A DNA stretch of 40,762 bases from Clostridia bacterium (GCA_017550745.1 JAFZOG010000109.1:1-40762); one strand, 5' to 3'. Positions 25,540-33,652 are shown, numbered from the stretch's first letter. Translations and numbers: made by a program. Notes: generated by a model not told the origin, from the sequence alone.

Positions 25540-25724
25540 CGCATCAATCCACTCTATCCATCATGGCTGCGCCTTAACGCGGCGCGTACGGCGGGGAATA
25601 CTGCGTTTTTCTTCCCCGCGGCTCCCGGGCGCACTGCTCGCTTCGGACGCGGGCGCGCTTCCAGCCGATGACGCGCCTTCTCTTTCCGTCCTGTTCCCGC
25701 GAACGTTTTTCCCGTTCCTCGCTC
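25505..25724 (-). promoter_or_regulatory. Cysteine-type T-box riboswitch leader of cysE
   Basis: About 220 nt of structured leader lies between the promoter and cysE. Stem I is suggested by a GGACG/CGTCC helix enclosing an AAGAGAA bulge-like segment and a GGCGCG/CGCGCC hairpin with loop TCATCGGCTGGAAG. On the 3' side of stem I a TGC triplet (25633-25631) can serve as Cys specifier. The T-box proper begins AGAGTGGATTG (25555-25545). Its UGGA (25551-25548) would pair with the UCCA end of tRNA-Cys, whose discriminator base is U. AGAG can pair with CTCT inside the terminator to form the antiterminator. The bulge is longer than, and differs from, the usual UGGNACC. Uncharged tRNA-Cys should allow read-through into cysE and cysS. 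Confidence 0.72.
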
Positions 25725-25730
25725 CCTGCT

Positions 25731-25759
25731 ATTATATGCTCGGGGAAGGAAAAAGTCAA
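25731..25759 (-). promoter_or_regulatory. Promoter of the cysE leader
   Basis: TTGACT (25759-25754), a 17-nt spacer and TATAAT (25736-25731) on the minus strand. The -35 overlaps the last codons of the upstream GNAT gene. The start would be near 25724, about 340 nt before the cysE ATG, which leaves room for the T-box leader. Confidence 0.85.
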
Positions 25760-26295
25760 TCCCCTCTCCTGGCAAGCTGTTTGGAAAGATACAGCACCAA
25801 ATCGTCGTCGTTTGTGTAGATGGTGTCATAGGGCGTGCAGGGCTTATCCCTGTACCACACGCCGGAGCCGTCAGGGATATAGCCGCGCTTTACATACATC
25901 CTCTGCGCGCTCCCATACCCGTTATGCAGCCCGACCCCAAGATACACCGTGTCAGCATATGCCGAGGCCACCTGCTCCGCCACGTCCATCAGCTTTGAGC
26001 CAATGCCTCTCCTTCGGTATTTCTCCAGCACGCCGAAATCGACGATCTCCGGAAGGCCCTTCCCCCCGAAGGAGCCCCAGGCGCTGTCCGGATAGACGTT
26101 CACATACCCGGCCTGCTGTCCCTGAAACACCGCGACCAGGGAAACCGCCTTTCCCGCCGCCTGATCCGCCAGCCGCATCTGATACTTTGCTATGTCAGCG
26201 TTCCACCCCTGCGTCCTTTCACCATCCGTAAACACCTGGGCGTCCTTTGGCTCCATGCTGCGAATGAGCAGCGCGTCATCGCTGTAGTATACCAT
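25756..26295 (-). CDS. GNAT-family N-acetyltransferase
   Basis: A 179-aa acetyl-CoA-dependent acyltransferase. The central motif A of the fold is visible as EIVDFGVLEKYRRRGIGSKLMDVAEQVA (the R-R-G-I-G acetyl-CoA pyrophosphate loop). The later segment VGLHNGYGSAQRMYVKRGYIPDGSGVWY is the motif B region. ATG at 26295 follows GGAGGGG; a GTG 18 bp upstream lacks a ribosome site. The substrate is unknown. The gene begins 66 bp after the DUF362 gene on the same strand, separated only by a strong hairpin, so the two may share a transcript. Confidence 0.85.
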   Translation of the reverse strand: MVYYSDDALLIRSMEPKDAQVFTDGERTQGWNADIAKYQMRLADQAAGKAVSLVAVFQGQQAGYVNVYPDSAWGSFGGKGLPEIVDFGVLEKYRRRGIGSKLMDVAEQVASAYADTVYLGVGLHNGYGSAQRMYVKRGYIPDGSGVWYRDKPCTPYDTIYTNDDDLVLYLSKQLARRGD

Positions 26296-26313
26296 CTTTG
26301 TCCCCTCCGCCAC

Positions 26314-26344
26314 GCGCGGGAGGAAATGCGATTTCCTCCCGCGC
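26314..26344. other. 14-bp perfect stem-loop between DUF362 and GNAT genes
   Basis: GCGCGGGAGGAAAT (26314-26327) and ATTTCCTCCCGCGC (26331-26344) pair perfectly around a 3-nt loop. On the minus strand there is no T-run after it, so it may be an mRNA 3'-end protector or partial terminator rather than a full intrinsic terminator. On the plus strand TGTTTTG follows, but no gene is read that way. Confidence 0.6.
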
Positions 26345-26361
26345 TGTTTTGTTCACAGGGT

Positions 26362-27489
26362 TTATTTCACTGTAATCAGTTCGTACTCCCTGGTTCCCAG
26401 ACCGATCTTTTCCCCGTGGGCGAGGGTTTCTTTCCAATGGACGTTGGGATTGCTGTCCTTGAAGTGGTCGTTGTAGTGGTGCCAGCCGGGCTTGGCCAGG
26501 TTGTCCCCCAGCTGGCTGTTGCGGAAGGGGGTGGCCTGCTGGCAAAGATCCACGCAGGCCTGGTCCAGCGCTACGGGATCGAAGGAGGCCAGCATGCCGA
26601 TATTGGGCAGGATCGGCGCATCGTTTTCCCCGTGGCAGTCGCAGTTGGGCGACACGTCCATGATGAGGCTGATATGGAAGCAGGGGCGTCCATCGCACAC
26701 AGCCTGGGTGTATTCGGCCATCTTTCGGCAGAGCATCTCCCCGGCGCTGTCGTTCATGTTGCTGATGGCGTCGAAGGCGCAGGCCCCGATGCACCGTCCG
26801 CAGCCCTTGCAGAGCGCGGGGTCAATGTATGCTTTATGATCTTTCCCGTAAGAAATGGCATCGCTGCCGCATTCCTTGGCGCAGCGTCCGCAGCCCCGGC
26901 AGGCGTCCTGATCCACTTCGGGGGTGCCGTCGTTATGCTGGTTCATCTTGCCCGCGCGGCTGCCGCAGCCCATGCCCAGGTTCTTGATGGCCCCGCCGAA
27001 GCCCGTAGCCTCATGGCCCTTGAAGTGGCTGAGGGAAATCACGATATCCGCGTCCATCACGGCGCGGCCGATCAGCGCGGTCTTGCAGTATTCTCCGTTG
27101 CGCACCGGCACCTCGATATCATCCGTACCCCGCAGGCCGTCGCCGATGATCACATAGCAGCCGGTGGTGACGCTGTTGAAGCCGTTCATTTCAGCGTTCA
27201 TCAGGTGGTCCACCGCGTTCTTGCGGCTGCCGGGATACAGGGTGTTGCAGTCGGTCAGGAAGGGCTTGCCGCCCAGTTCCTTCACGACGTCCGCCACGGC
27301 CTTTACATAATTTGGCCGCAGGAAAGCCAGATTGCCCAGCTCGCCGAAGTGCATTTTGATGGCCACAAATTTGCCGTCAAAATCAATGTCGCCGATGCCT
27401 GCTTTTTTGATCAGCCGCTGCAGCTTCGTGGCTTGGCTCACGCCCAGCCGGGTGCGAAAGTCCGAAAAATAAACTTTGGCTTTGTTCAT
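26362..27489 (-). CDS. DUF362 domain protein with 2x[4Fe-4S] ferredoxin module
   Basis: A 375-aa cytoplasmic protein. The DUF362 part (about 40-180 and 290-375) has KMHFGELGN, LTDCNTLYPGSRKNA and SLSHFKGHEATGFGGAIKNLGMG. Between them is a bacterial-type ferredoxin domain (about 195-250) with CRGCGRCAKEC and CKGCGRCIGAC, enough cysteines for two [4Fe-4S] clusters. Such proteins are common in anaerobes and presumably carry electrons to an unidentified reaction. ATG at 27489 follows AGGAGG; the frame is open further upstream but overlaps the promoter. A good promoter lies 58 bp upstream. Function beyond the family is unknown. Confidence 0.88.
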   Translation of the reverse strand: MNKAKVYFSDFRTRLGVSQATKLQRLIKKAGIGDIDFDGKFVAIKMHFGELGNLAFLRPNYVKAVADVVKELGGKPFLTDCNTLYPGSRKNAVDHLMNAEMNGFNSVTTGCYVIIGDGLRGTDDIEVPVRNGEYCKTALIGRAVMDADIVISLSHFKGHEATGFGGAIKNLGMGCGSRAGKMNQHNDGTPEVDQDACRGCGRCAKECGSDAISYGKDHKAYIDPALCKGCGRCIGACAFDAISNMNDSAGEMLCRKMAEYTQAVCDGRPCFHISLIMDVSPNCDCHGENDAPILPNIGMLASFDPVALDQACVDLCQQATPFRNSQLGDNLAKPGWHHYNDHFKDSNPNVHWKETLAHGEKIGLGTREYELITVK

Positions 27490-27546
27490 CGGTTTTCCTC
27501 CTGTAATCATGGTTTCTGTATGCATTGCGCTGTTTCTGCTGCTTTT

Positions 27547-27576
27547 ATCATATAATGAACAAGCGCAGGATGTCAA
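27547..27576 (-). promoter_or_regulatory. Promoter of the DUF362 gene
   Basis: TTGACA (27576-27571), an 18-nt spacer and TATGAT (27552-27547) on the minus strand, giving a start near 27540 and a leader of about 50 nt. Confidence 0.75.
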
Positions 27577-27601
27577 TAGCTGGAAGCTGCGTTTTCTTCC
27601 G

Positions 27602-27638
27602 AAAAGAAAGAAAACTGCCGCGCGTAAAAACACGGCAG
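27602..27638 (-). terminator. Terminator of the tRNA-like transcript
   Basis: CTGCCGTG (27638-27631) pairs with CGCGGCAG (27622-27615) with one G-T pair, followed by the T-rich tract TTTTCTTTCTTTT (27614-27602) on the minus strand. It ends the transcription unit that contains the tRNA-like gene, before the DUF362 promoter. Confidence 0.85.
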
Positions 27639-27674
27639 CTATAACCACACGCAGAGAAAAGGGCGACAACGGTG

Positions 27675-27771
27675 TGTTTAGGGAAGGACTCGAACCTCCA
27701 CGGGTGAACGGGAACCCCGAACACCCACAGGATTATCAATCCTGCGCGTCTACCACTTCCGCCACCCTCCA
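27675..27771 (-). tRNA. tRNA-like gene: leucine-type body, GAU anticodon, defective acceptor stem
   Basis: The minus strand gives T-G at positions 8-9, a leucine-type D arm (GGCGGAAGTGGTAGACGC), an anticodon arm CAGGA-TTGATAA-TCCTG, a very long variable arm (GGGTG...CGGG-GTT-CCCG...CACCC) and a T arm GGAGG-TTCGAGT-CCTTC. The anticodon is GAT (27737-27735), which would read isoleucine codons although the body is leucine-like. The 5' acceptor (TGGAGGG) barely pairs with the 3' acceptor (CCTAAAC): three pairs at most. No CCA is encoded. It has its own promoter and terminator. It could be a tRNA pseudogene, a recombinant tRNA or a tRNA-shaped RNA with another task; I would not count it as a normal decoding tRNA. 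Confidence 0.6.
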
Positions 27772-27900
27772 GAAGGAGAAGTAACCGTCATCTGCACTGC
27801 TGCATGCAATTACCAAAGCATGATCCATCCTTGATACCATAACGCCCGCCGCCTGGCCCTTCGGGTGTCGGCGGGACGGAAAGCTTCGCTTCCCATGTTT

Positions 27901-27929
27901 AGTATACCATATCCTGTCAGGAAAGTAAA
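27901..27929 (-). promoter_or_regulatory. Promoter of the tRNA-like transcript
   Basis: TTTACT (27929-27924), a 17-nt spacer and TATACT (27906-27901) on the minus strand, giving a start near 27894. The roughly 120-nt leader before the tRNA body contains a hairpin (CCCGCCG 27845-27851 with CGGCGGG 27869-27875). The 627-bp gap 27490-28116 holds only this unit plus the promoters of the flanking genes. Confidence 0.6.
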
Positions 27930-28005
27930 GGTACATGCCAGAAACATAAATGAAATAATATTTTAATTTATTCGAAACAAATGATCGATTTATGAAATAT
28001 ATGTC

Positions 28006-28034
28006 TTGACATTGTTATAAATTTGAAATAAAAT
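28006..28034 (+). promoter_or_regulatory. Promoter of the peptidoglycan-binding protein gene
   Basis: TTGACA (28006-28011), a 17-bp spacer and TAAAAT (28029-28034). The start would be near 28041, leaving a leader of about 75 nt before the ATG. Confidence 0.8.
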
Positions 28035-28116
28035 AGACTTGGTTCCTTGTAAGCACGAGGGAAATTTGTCCTGTTTTCCGGGGCGAATGGATACACAAAC
28101 GTGTGGAGGATGAACA

Positions 28117-31065
28117 ATGCGTACATTATTTTTCCGTCGGGCCGCCGCCCTGCTGCTGGCAGCGGTATGCTGCCTGAGCGCGCTGCCCGGCATCGCGGAA
28201 ACCTACCCGCTGTCTGCCTATACCACCACAAACCTGAACCTGAGGCAGCAGCCGTCCGATACAGGCACCGTGCTGCTCACCATTCCCTCCGGGGATATGG
28301 CGCTGATTAACGGCGAAAGCGGCAAGTATTACATCGTCACCTATGAAGGCACCCAGGGATTCGCGCTGAAGCAGTACTTCCGGGTGATCGACGGCAGCGT
28401 GAACCTGCCCGCCGTGACGCCCGCGCCGGAGGATTCCGCCTCCGGCTATCAGGTGCTGTATTCAGGCAGCCAGGGCGATGCGGTGGCCGCGCTTCAAATG
28501 GCTTTAAAGGAACTGGGCTTCTACTCCGGAAAAACGGACGGCCAGTTTGGGTCCGGCACCCGCAGCGCTGTGGTGTCGTTCCAGGCGAAAAACGGCCTGG
28601 CCCAAAACGGCACCGCCGACGCGGCCATGCAGCAGCTGCTTTTTGAAGGAAAGCCCAAAAACAGCAGCGGCAAAGCCACCCAGGTAAAAACCGTTTCCAT
28701 GCTGCCCGGCGCGCTGATCCAAAATGGCAGCATCGGCCCCGCCGTTACAAAACTGCAGCAGCGCCTGATCGAGCTGGGCTACCTGACCGGCAGCGCCGAC
28801 GGAACCGCGGGCAAAGCCACTGTGAACGCCATCAAGGCTTTCCAGAATAAGAACAACCTGAGCCAGACCGGGAAAGCCGACGAAGTGACCCTGGCCCTGC
28901 TCTATTCCGCCCAGGCGGTTTCCAATGCCAAATCCGGCAAATCCGCGCCCACCCCGACGCCGATTCCCACAGCGAATCCCGCCAGCACAGACGCCACTTT
29001 CCCCTTCACCACTTATACCACAGCCTCCGTCAACCTGCGCAAATCCGCCTCCACGACGGCCGCGCGCATCACCACCGTGCCCAAGGGCTCTGAAATCAAA
29101 GTGCTCGCCATCACGGGAGACTTCCTGAAAATCACCTATAACGGCACCACCGGCTATATCGTCAGCGAATACGCCTACGTGCCGCCGCAGTACGCCCCCG
29201 GCAAGGCGCTGAAAACCGACGCCGATGCCCAGAAGAATTATCCTTACCTCCAGTCCGGCAGCACCGGCAAGGACGTGACCGTGCTCCAGGACGCCCTCAG
29301 GGAATTGGGCTTTTATACCCAAACGTCCAGCGGGACCTACGACACGGCCACCATTTCCGCCATGAAAGCCTTCCAGAAGGAGAACAATATCCGGCAGGAC
29401 GGCATCGCCTCCCCTGAAGTGCTGAAGCTGATTTTCGAAGGAAAACCGCTGAACGCCAAAGGCAAAAAGACCACCGTGATGACCCTGCCCAACCGCACCT
29501 TGAGCGAACTGCGCAGCGGCAACAAGGGCGAGCAGGTGACGGATCTTCAGCAGCGGCTTAAATTGCTGGGCCTGTTCACCGCCCAGATCACCGGCACGTA
29601 TGACACCGCCACGGTGAACGCGGTAAAGAAATTCCAGGAGGCACACAAGCTGACCCAGGACGGCGTGGCGGGTGAAAAGACGCTGCGGCTGCTCTATCTG
29701 CTCTCGGACAGCGCAGCCCAATCCTCCGCCACCTCCACGCCTGTTCCCGCCGCCACCGCACTGACGGCAAACAATGTGATCGTGCTGCGCAGCGGCACCA
29801 AGGGCACGGAAGTGGCCAAGCTGCAAAACCGGCTGAAAGAGCTGGGCTTCTATACCGGTGAAGCCGACGGCGTGTACGGCGACGCGGTGGTGGCCGCGGT
29901 GAAGGCTTTCCAGCGCAGCAGCGGCCTGACCCAGGACGGCGTGGCCGGCCTGACCACCCAGCAGGCGCTGTATTCCGATTTCGCTGTGTCCATCGCCACC
30001 CCCGCCCCCACGGAAACGCCCCTGCCCGGCACGCCTACGCCCATCGTGATCTCCTCCGGGGCCCCGTCCCTGCAAACGCTGAAAACAGGCAGCCGGGGCG
30101 ACCTGGTCAAGGCGCTGCAGACCAAGCTGAAAGAGCTGGGCTATTATACCGGCGCCATCGACGGCGATTACGGCAGCTCCACGGCCTCCGCCGTGAAAGA
30201 ATTCCAGCGCCGCAACGGCCTGACCGCTGACGGCGTCGCCGGTGAAAAAACGCTGACCAAGCTGTATACCAGCGGATCCGCCGTCGCCGCCGCCACAGCC
30301 AAGCCCACCACGGCCCCCGCTTCTTCCGCATCCGCAACGACTGAAACCTTGAAAACCGGGAGCAAAGGCGAAGACGTCCGCGCCATGCAGGCGCGCCTGG
30401 TAGAGCTCGGCTACCTGAAAAATGCGGACGGCATTTACGGCATCGCCACTTATAACGCCGTGGCCGCTTTCCAGAAAAAGAACGGCCTGACCGCCGACGG
30501 CGTGGCCGGCGTGATGACCCTGAACCGCCTCAATTCCGCCAACGCCATTTCCGCCAACGGCACCCTGCTGATCAACAGCAGCGCGTCCACGCAGCAGGCG
30601 GCTTCCAGCACTTCTTCCGGCTTTACTCCCCCGAAGGCGTCCAAGGTGCAGTACGCCAACTGGTACACCACCATCCGCGCGATCGCCAAGCAGATGCCGG
30701 ACGTGGTGATCTATGACCCCGATTCCGGCCTCTACTTTAACCTGCACATGTTTTCCTTCGGCAAGCACGCCGATAGCGAAACGCCCACCGCCGCCGATAC
30801 AGCCATCCTGAATCAAGTCGTGGGCGTAAACAACTGGACGCCCAAGTATGTATGGGTGTGCTTCCCGGACGGCCAGGTGTATATCGGCTCTATCCACAGC
30901 CACGGCCACGAGGTGGACCATACCCCCAACAACGACCTGGAAGGCCACATTTGCCTCCATTTCCCCCGGGTCATGAGCGAAGCGGAGGCCACCGGCCCCT
31001 ACGCCGTCAGCCACCAAAAGGAAATCAACTGGGGCTGGGAGCTGACCCAGGCCATGGCAAAGTAA
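28117..31065 (+). CDS. Secreted protein with two SH3 and seven peptidoglycan-binding modules plus a His/Cys C-terminal domain
   Basis: A 982-aa exported protein. It has a signal peptide (1-27, cleavage after GIA), SH3 (about 32-92), PG-binding-1 modules at about 112-178 and 198-265, a second SH3 (297-356), then PG-binding modules at about 375-442, 460-528, 553-620, 650-718 and 742-807. Proline/threonine-rich linkers join them. Typical repeats read GSxGxxVxxLQxxLKELGFY...F..DGVAG..T...L. The C-terminal domain (about 840-982) carries HSHGH (927-931) and GHICLHF (943-949), loosely recalling the HG...S-x-G-C pattern of L,D-transpeptidases but not matching it. It probably binds and remodels cell wall; catalysis is unproven. 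GGAGGA precedes the ATG. Confidence 0.85.
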   Translation: MRTLFFRRAAALLLAAVCCLSALPGIAETYPLSAYTTTNLNLRQQPSDTGTVLLTIPSGDMALINGESGKYYIVTYEGTQGFALKQYFRVIDGSVNLPAVTPAPEDSASGYQVLYSGSQGDAVAALQMALKELGFYSGKTDGQFGSGTRSAVVSFQAKNGLAQNGTADAAMQQLLFEGKPKNSSGKATQVKTVSMLPGALIQNGSIGPAVTKLQQRLIELGYLTGSADGTAGKATVNAIKAFQNKNNLSQTGKADEVTLALLYSAQAVSNAKSGKSAPTPTPIPTANPASTDATFPFTTYTTASVNLRKSASTTAARITTVPKGSEIKVLAITGDFLKITYNGTTGYIVSEYAYVPPQYAPGKALKTDADAQKNYPYLQSGSTGKDVTVLQDALRELGFYTQTSSGTYDTATISAMKAFQKENNIRQDGIASPEVLKLIFEGKPLNAKGKKTTVMTLPNRTLSELRSGNKGEQVTDLQQRLKLLGLFTAQITGTYDTATVNAVKKFQEAHKLTQDGVAGEKTLRLLYLLSDSAAQSSATSTPVPAATALTANNVIVLRSGTKGTEVAKLQNRLKELGFYTGEADGVYGDAVVAAVKAFQRSSGLTQDGVAGLTTQQALYSDFAVSIATPAPTETPLPGTPTPIVISSGAPSLQTLKTGSRGDLVKALQTKLKELGYYTGAIDGDYGSSTASAVKEFQRRNGLTADGVAGEKTLTKLYTSGSAVAAATAKPTTAPASSASATTETLKTGSKGEDVRAMQARLVELGYLKNADGIYGIATYNAVAAFQKKNGLTADGVAGVMTLNRLNSANAISANGTLLINSSASTQQAASSTSSGFTPPKASKVQYANWYTTIRAIAKQMPDVVIYDPDSGLYFNLHMFSFGKHADSETPTAADTAILNQVVGVNNWTPKYVWVCFPDGQVYIGSIHSHGHEVDHTPNNDLEGHICLHFPRVMSEAEATGPYAVSHQKEINWGWELTQAMAK

Positions 31066-31083
31066 GCCTCTTTCGTCTTTCTC

Positions 31084-31115
31084 CCCCGCCGAAAAAATAA
31101 TCGGCGGGGTTTTTT
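31084..31115 (+). terminator. Terminator after the peptidoglycan-binding protein
   Basis: CCCCGCCG (31084-31091) pairs with CGGCGGGG (31102-31109) around a 10-nt A/T loop and is followed by TTTTTT (31110-31115). A textbook intrinsic terminator, 18 bp after the stop codon. Confidence 0.95.
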
Positions 31116-31117
31116 GC

Positions 31118-31146
31118 TTGCGTTTCCTTCGATCATCCCGTATAAT
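31118..31146 (+). promoter_or_regulatory. Promoter of the Tex gene
   Basis: A perfect TATAAT (31141-31146) with a weak -35 TTGCGT (31118-31123) at 17 bp. It directly abuts the preceding terminator and gives a leader of about 45 nt. Confidence 0.6.
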
Positions 31147-31198
31147 AAATCCTGCCGCTTTTGCGGAACAGGGAAGAAACATCATGAGGAGGCAGCGC

Positions 31199-33349
31199 AT
31201 GGACTTTATATCCATTTTAGCGAAAGAATTTTCTTTGAAACCCGAACACGTGCAGGCCGTGATCGAAATGCTGGACGCGGGCAACACCATCCCCTTTATC
31301 GCCCGTTACCGCAAGGAAAAGACCGGCTCCATGGACGACCAGCTATTGCGCGAGCTGGCGGAGCGCCTGGAATACCTGCGGAACCTGGAAAAGCGCCGCC
31401 AGGAAATCGAAGCAGCACTGGCGGAAATGGGCGTACTGACGGATGAATTAAAGGTTCAGCTTGCCGCCGCCAAGACGCTGGCTGAACTGGAGGATCTGTA
31501 CCGCCCCTTCCGGCCCAAGCGCCGCACCCGCGCCACCATCGCCAGGGAACGCGGCCTGGAGCCGCTGGCCTTATGGCTGCTGCTGCAGCTTCCCAAGGGG
31601 GACGTCTGCGCGGAAGCGGCCAAGTACATCAACGAAGAAAAAGAAGTGCCGGACGCCGAAGCCGCCCTGGCCGGCGCCCGGGATATCCTGGCCGAGCAGG
31701 TCAGCGACGACGCGGCCCTGCGCAAGGAGCTCCGTGAAACGCTGCTGCGGGAGGGCGTGATCGAAACCAAGGCCGCCAAGGAAGAGGACAGCGTGTACAG
31801 CATGTACTACGACTACAGGGAGCCCGTGCCCAAAATGGCGGCCCATCGGGTGCTGGCCGTCAACCGCGGCGAGCGGGAGGAATTTTTGAAGGTCGCTTTG
31901 ATCCCGCCGGAGGGCAAATGCCTGCAAAGCGTAAAGAACGCCTTTGTCCGGCCCGGCGGCGGAGCCTCCGATCAGGTGGCGATGGCCTGCGAGGACGCCT
32001 GGGAACGGCTGCTGTTCCCTTCCATGGAGCGCGAGATCCGCAATGAGCTCACCGACCGGGCCAACGAGCAGGCCATCAAGGTGTTCTCCCAGAACCTGCA
32101 CCAGCTGCTTTTGCAGCCGCCCATCAAGGGCAAGGTGACCCTGGGCGTCGACCCCGGCTTCCGCACCGGCTGCAAGCTGGCTGTCATCGACGAAAACGGC
32201 AAGGTGCTGGACACCGGCGTGGGCCACTTCACCCTGCCCGGCGCGGAAGCGGGCAAGGCCGCGGCAGCGAGGCTGATCAAAGGCTTCGTGAAAAAGTACG
32301 GCGTCACCGCCATCGCCATCGGCAATGGCACCGCCAGCCGGGAAAGTGAACAGTTCATCGCGTCCCTGCTGCCCGACCTGCCCGGCGTGGCCTATGTGAT
32401 CGTCAGCGAGGCGGGCGCGTCCGTCTACTCCGCAAGCAAGCTGGCCGCCGCCGAGTTCCCGGATTTCGACGTGACCCAGCGCAGCGCCGTTTCCATCGCC
32501 CGCCGGATGCAAGATCCCCTGGCCGAGTTGGTAAAGATCGACCCCAAGGCCATCGGCGTGGGCCAGTATCAGCATGACCTGAAGCAGAACGAGCTCACCG
32601 CCGCCCTGGACGGCGTGGTGGAGCAGTGCGTGAACCTGGTGGGCGTAGAGGTGAGCACCGCCTCCGCGGAGCTTTTGTCCCACGTGGCGGGCATCGGCCC
32701 GGCGCTGGCCAAGAACATCGTGGCCTACCGGGAGGAAAACGGCATCTCCTCCCGCGCCGCGCTGAAAAAGGTGCCGAAGCTGGGGCCGAAAGCCTTTGAG
32801 CAGTGCGCGGGCTTCCTGCGGGTGATGGACAGCAAGAATCCCCTGGACGCCACCGCCGTGCACCCCGAAAGCTACGACGCGGCCAAGGCGGTGCTGTCCA
32901 CTTTAGGCTATGAGGCGAAAGACGTCAAAAACGGCGGCCTGCCCGGCATCGCCCTGAAGGCGAAGGAATACGGCACGGAAAAGCTGGCAAAGGAACTGGG
33001 CATCGGCCTGCCCACCCTGAACGACATTCTCTCCGAGCTGCAAAAGCCGGGCCGCGACCCCCGCGACGAGCTGCCCAAACCCGTGCTGCGCACCGACGTG
33101 CTGGACATGAAGGATCTGCAGCCCGGCATGGAGCTCACCGGTACCGTGCGCAACGTGATCGACTTCGGCGCATTCGTGGACATCGGCGTCCATCAGGACG
33201 GCCTGGTGCATATCTCCCGCATGGCCGACCGCTTTATCCGCCATCCCTCCGAGGTGGTCAAGGTGGGCGACGTCGTGAAGGTCTGGGTGGTCAGCGTGGA
33301 CGAAAAGAAAAAGCGCATCGCCCTGACCATGGTGAAGGGCAGGGAATAA
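31199..33349 (+). CDS. tex: Tex-family S1 RNA-binding transcription accessory protein
   Basis: A 716-aa cytoplasmic nucleic-acid-binding protein matching the Tex (YhgF) architecture. It has an N-terminal helical region with NTIPFIARYRKEKTGSMDD, a YqgF/RuvC-like domain (about 320-445, VDPGFRTGCKLAVIDENGKV), helix-hairpin-helix segments (about 490-555, LLSHVAGIGPALAKNIVAYREENG) and a C-terminal S1 domain (about 638-710, GTVRNVIDFGAFVDIGVHQDGLVHIS). Tex affects transcription elongation and gene expression in several bacteria and is near-universal; its exact role is unsettled. ATG at 31199 follows AGGAGG at 6 nt; upstream in-frame codons overlap the promoter and are rejected. The gene stands alone between its own promoter and terminator. 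Confidence 0.95.
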   Translation: MDFISILAKEFSLKPEHVQAVIEMLDAGNTIPFIARYRKEKTGSMDDQLLRELAERLEYLRNLEKRRQEIEAALAEMGVLTDELKVQLAAAKTLAELEDLYRPFRPKRRTRATIARERGLEPLALWLLLQLPKGDVCAEAAKYINEEKEVPDAEAALAGARDILAEQVSDDAALRKELRETLLREGVIETKAAKEEDSVYSMYYDYREPVPKMAAHRVLAVNRGEREEFLKVALIPPEGKCLQSVKNAFVRPGGGASDQVAMACEDAWERLLFPSMEREIRNELTDRANEQAIKVFSQNLHQLLLQPPIKGKVTLGVDPGFRTGCKLAVIDENGKVLDTGVGHFTLPGAEAGKAAAARLIKGFVKKYGVTAIAIGNGTASRESEQFIASLLPDLPGVAYVIVSEAGASVYSASKLAAAEFPDFDVTQRSAVSIARRMQDPLAELVKIDPKAIGVGQYQHDLKQNELTAALDGVVEQCVNLVGVEVSTASAELLSHVAGIGPALAKNIVAYREENGISSRAALKKVPKLGPKAFEQCAGFLRVMDSKNPLDATAVHPESYDAAKAVLSTLGYEAKDVKNGGLPGIALKAKEYGTEKLAKELGIGLPTLNDILSELQKPGRDPRDELPKPVLRTDVLDMKDLQPGMELTGTVRNVIDFGAFVDIGVHQDGLVHISRMADRFIRHPSEVVKVGDVVKVWVVSVDEKKKRIALTMVKGRE

Positions 33350-33360
33350 TACAAACAGCG

Positions 33361-33395
33361 AACCCGCTTCCGTCTTTTGCAAAAGCGGGTTTTTT
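33361..33395 (+). terminator. Terminator of the Tex gene
   Basis: AACCCGCTT (33361-33369) pairs with AAGCGGGTT (33383-33391), followed by a T-run to 33395. It may also limit leftward transcription from the small gene at 33413. Confidence 0.92.
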
Positions 33396-33412
33396 CATCA
33401 AGTTTTACCCTT

Positions 33413-33616
33413 TTATTGATCTGACCTTAGAATCATCCACTTGTTATTCACTCGAACCATCTTTACCACATTCTCCGTGTCCGTTTCCTTTCCGCCCGCG
33501 GCTTTCCATCCGGCGATAAACGCCGCCCGAAGCAGGGAAAACAACGCTTCCTCTGCCTGGTCGTAGGTATCCCGGTCAAGAAATGCTTCAAAGGTTTTTT
33601 CAAACACATCATCCAT
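33413..33616 (-). CDS. Small hypothetical protein divergent from an XRE regulator
   Basis: A 67-aa soluble protein with no recognised domain. It is predicted mostly helical (DQAEEALFSLLRAAFIAGWKAAGG), ending in a basic strand (VVKMVRVNNKWMILRS). GAGGAG lies about 10 nt before the ATG. The gene diverges from an XRE-type regulator and the 127-bp region between them contains two copies of a 20-bp operator, so the two genes are likely co-regulated. The arrangement is similar to small regulator/effector pairs, but there is no evidence for a toxin. A minus-strand promoter TTGTCT-17-TATACT lies near 33685-33713. Confidence 0.6.
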   Translation of the reverse strand: MDDVFEKTFEAFLDRDTYDQAEEALFSLLRAAFIAGWKAAGGKETDTENVVKMVRVNNKWMILRSDQ

Positions 33617-33652
33617 GAATTTTTTCTCCTCTTTTTCTCTTCTTGTACAATG

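Noticed and set aside
26314-26344. Hairpin considered as a standard intrinsic terminator for the DUF362 gene
   Set aside because: On the minus strand no T-run follows; it overlaps the leader of the GNAT gene instead.
27675-27771. Selenocysteine tRNA, suggested by the long variable arm
   Set aside because: The anticodon is GAU rather than UCA, and the D arm and acceptor/T lengths are of leucine type.
29030-30540. Repeated DNA within the wall-binding gene considered as a CRISPR or satellite array
   Set aside because: The periodicity is at protein level (PG-binding modules) with divergent codons; there are no exact short repeats with spacers.
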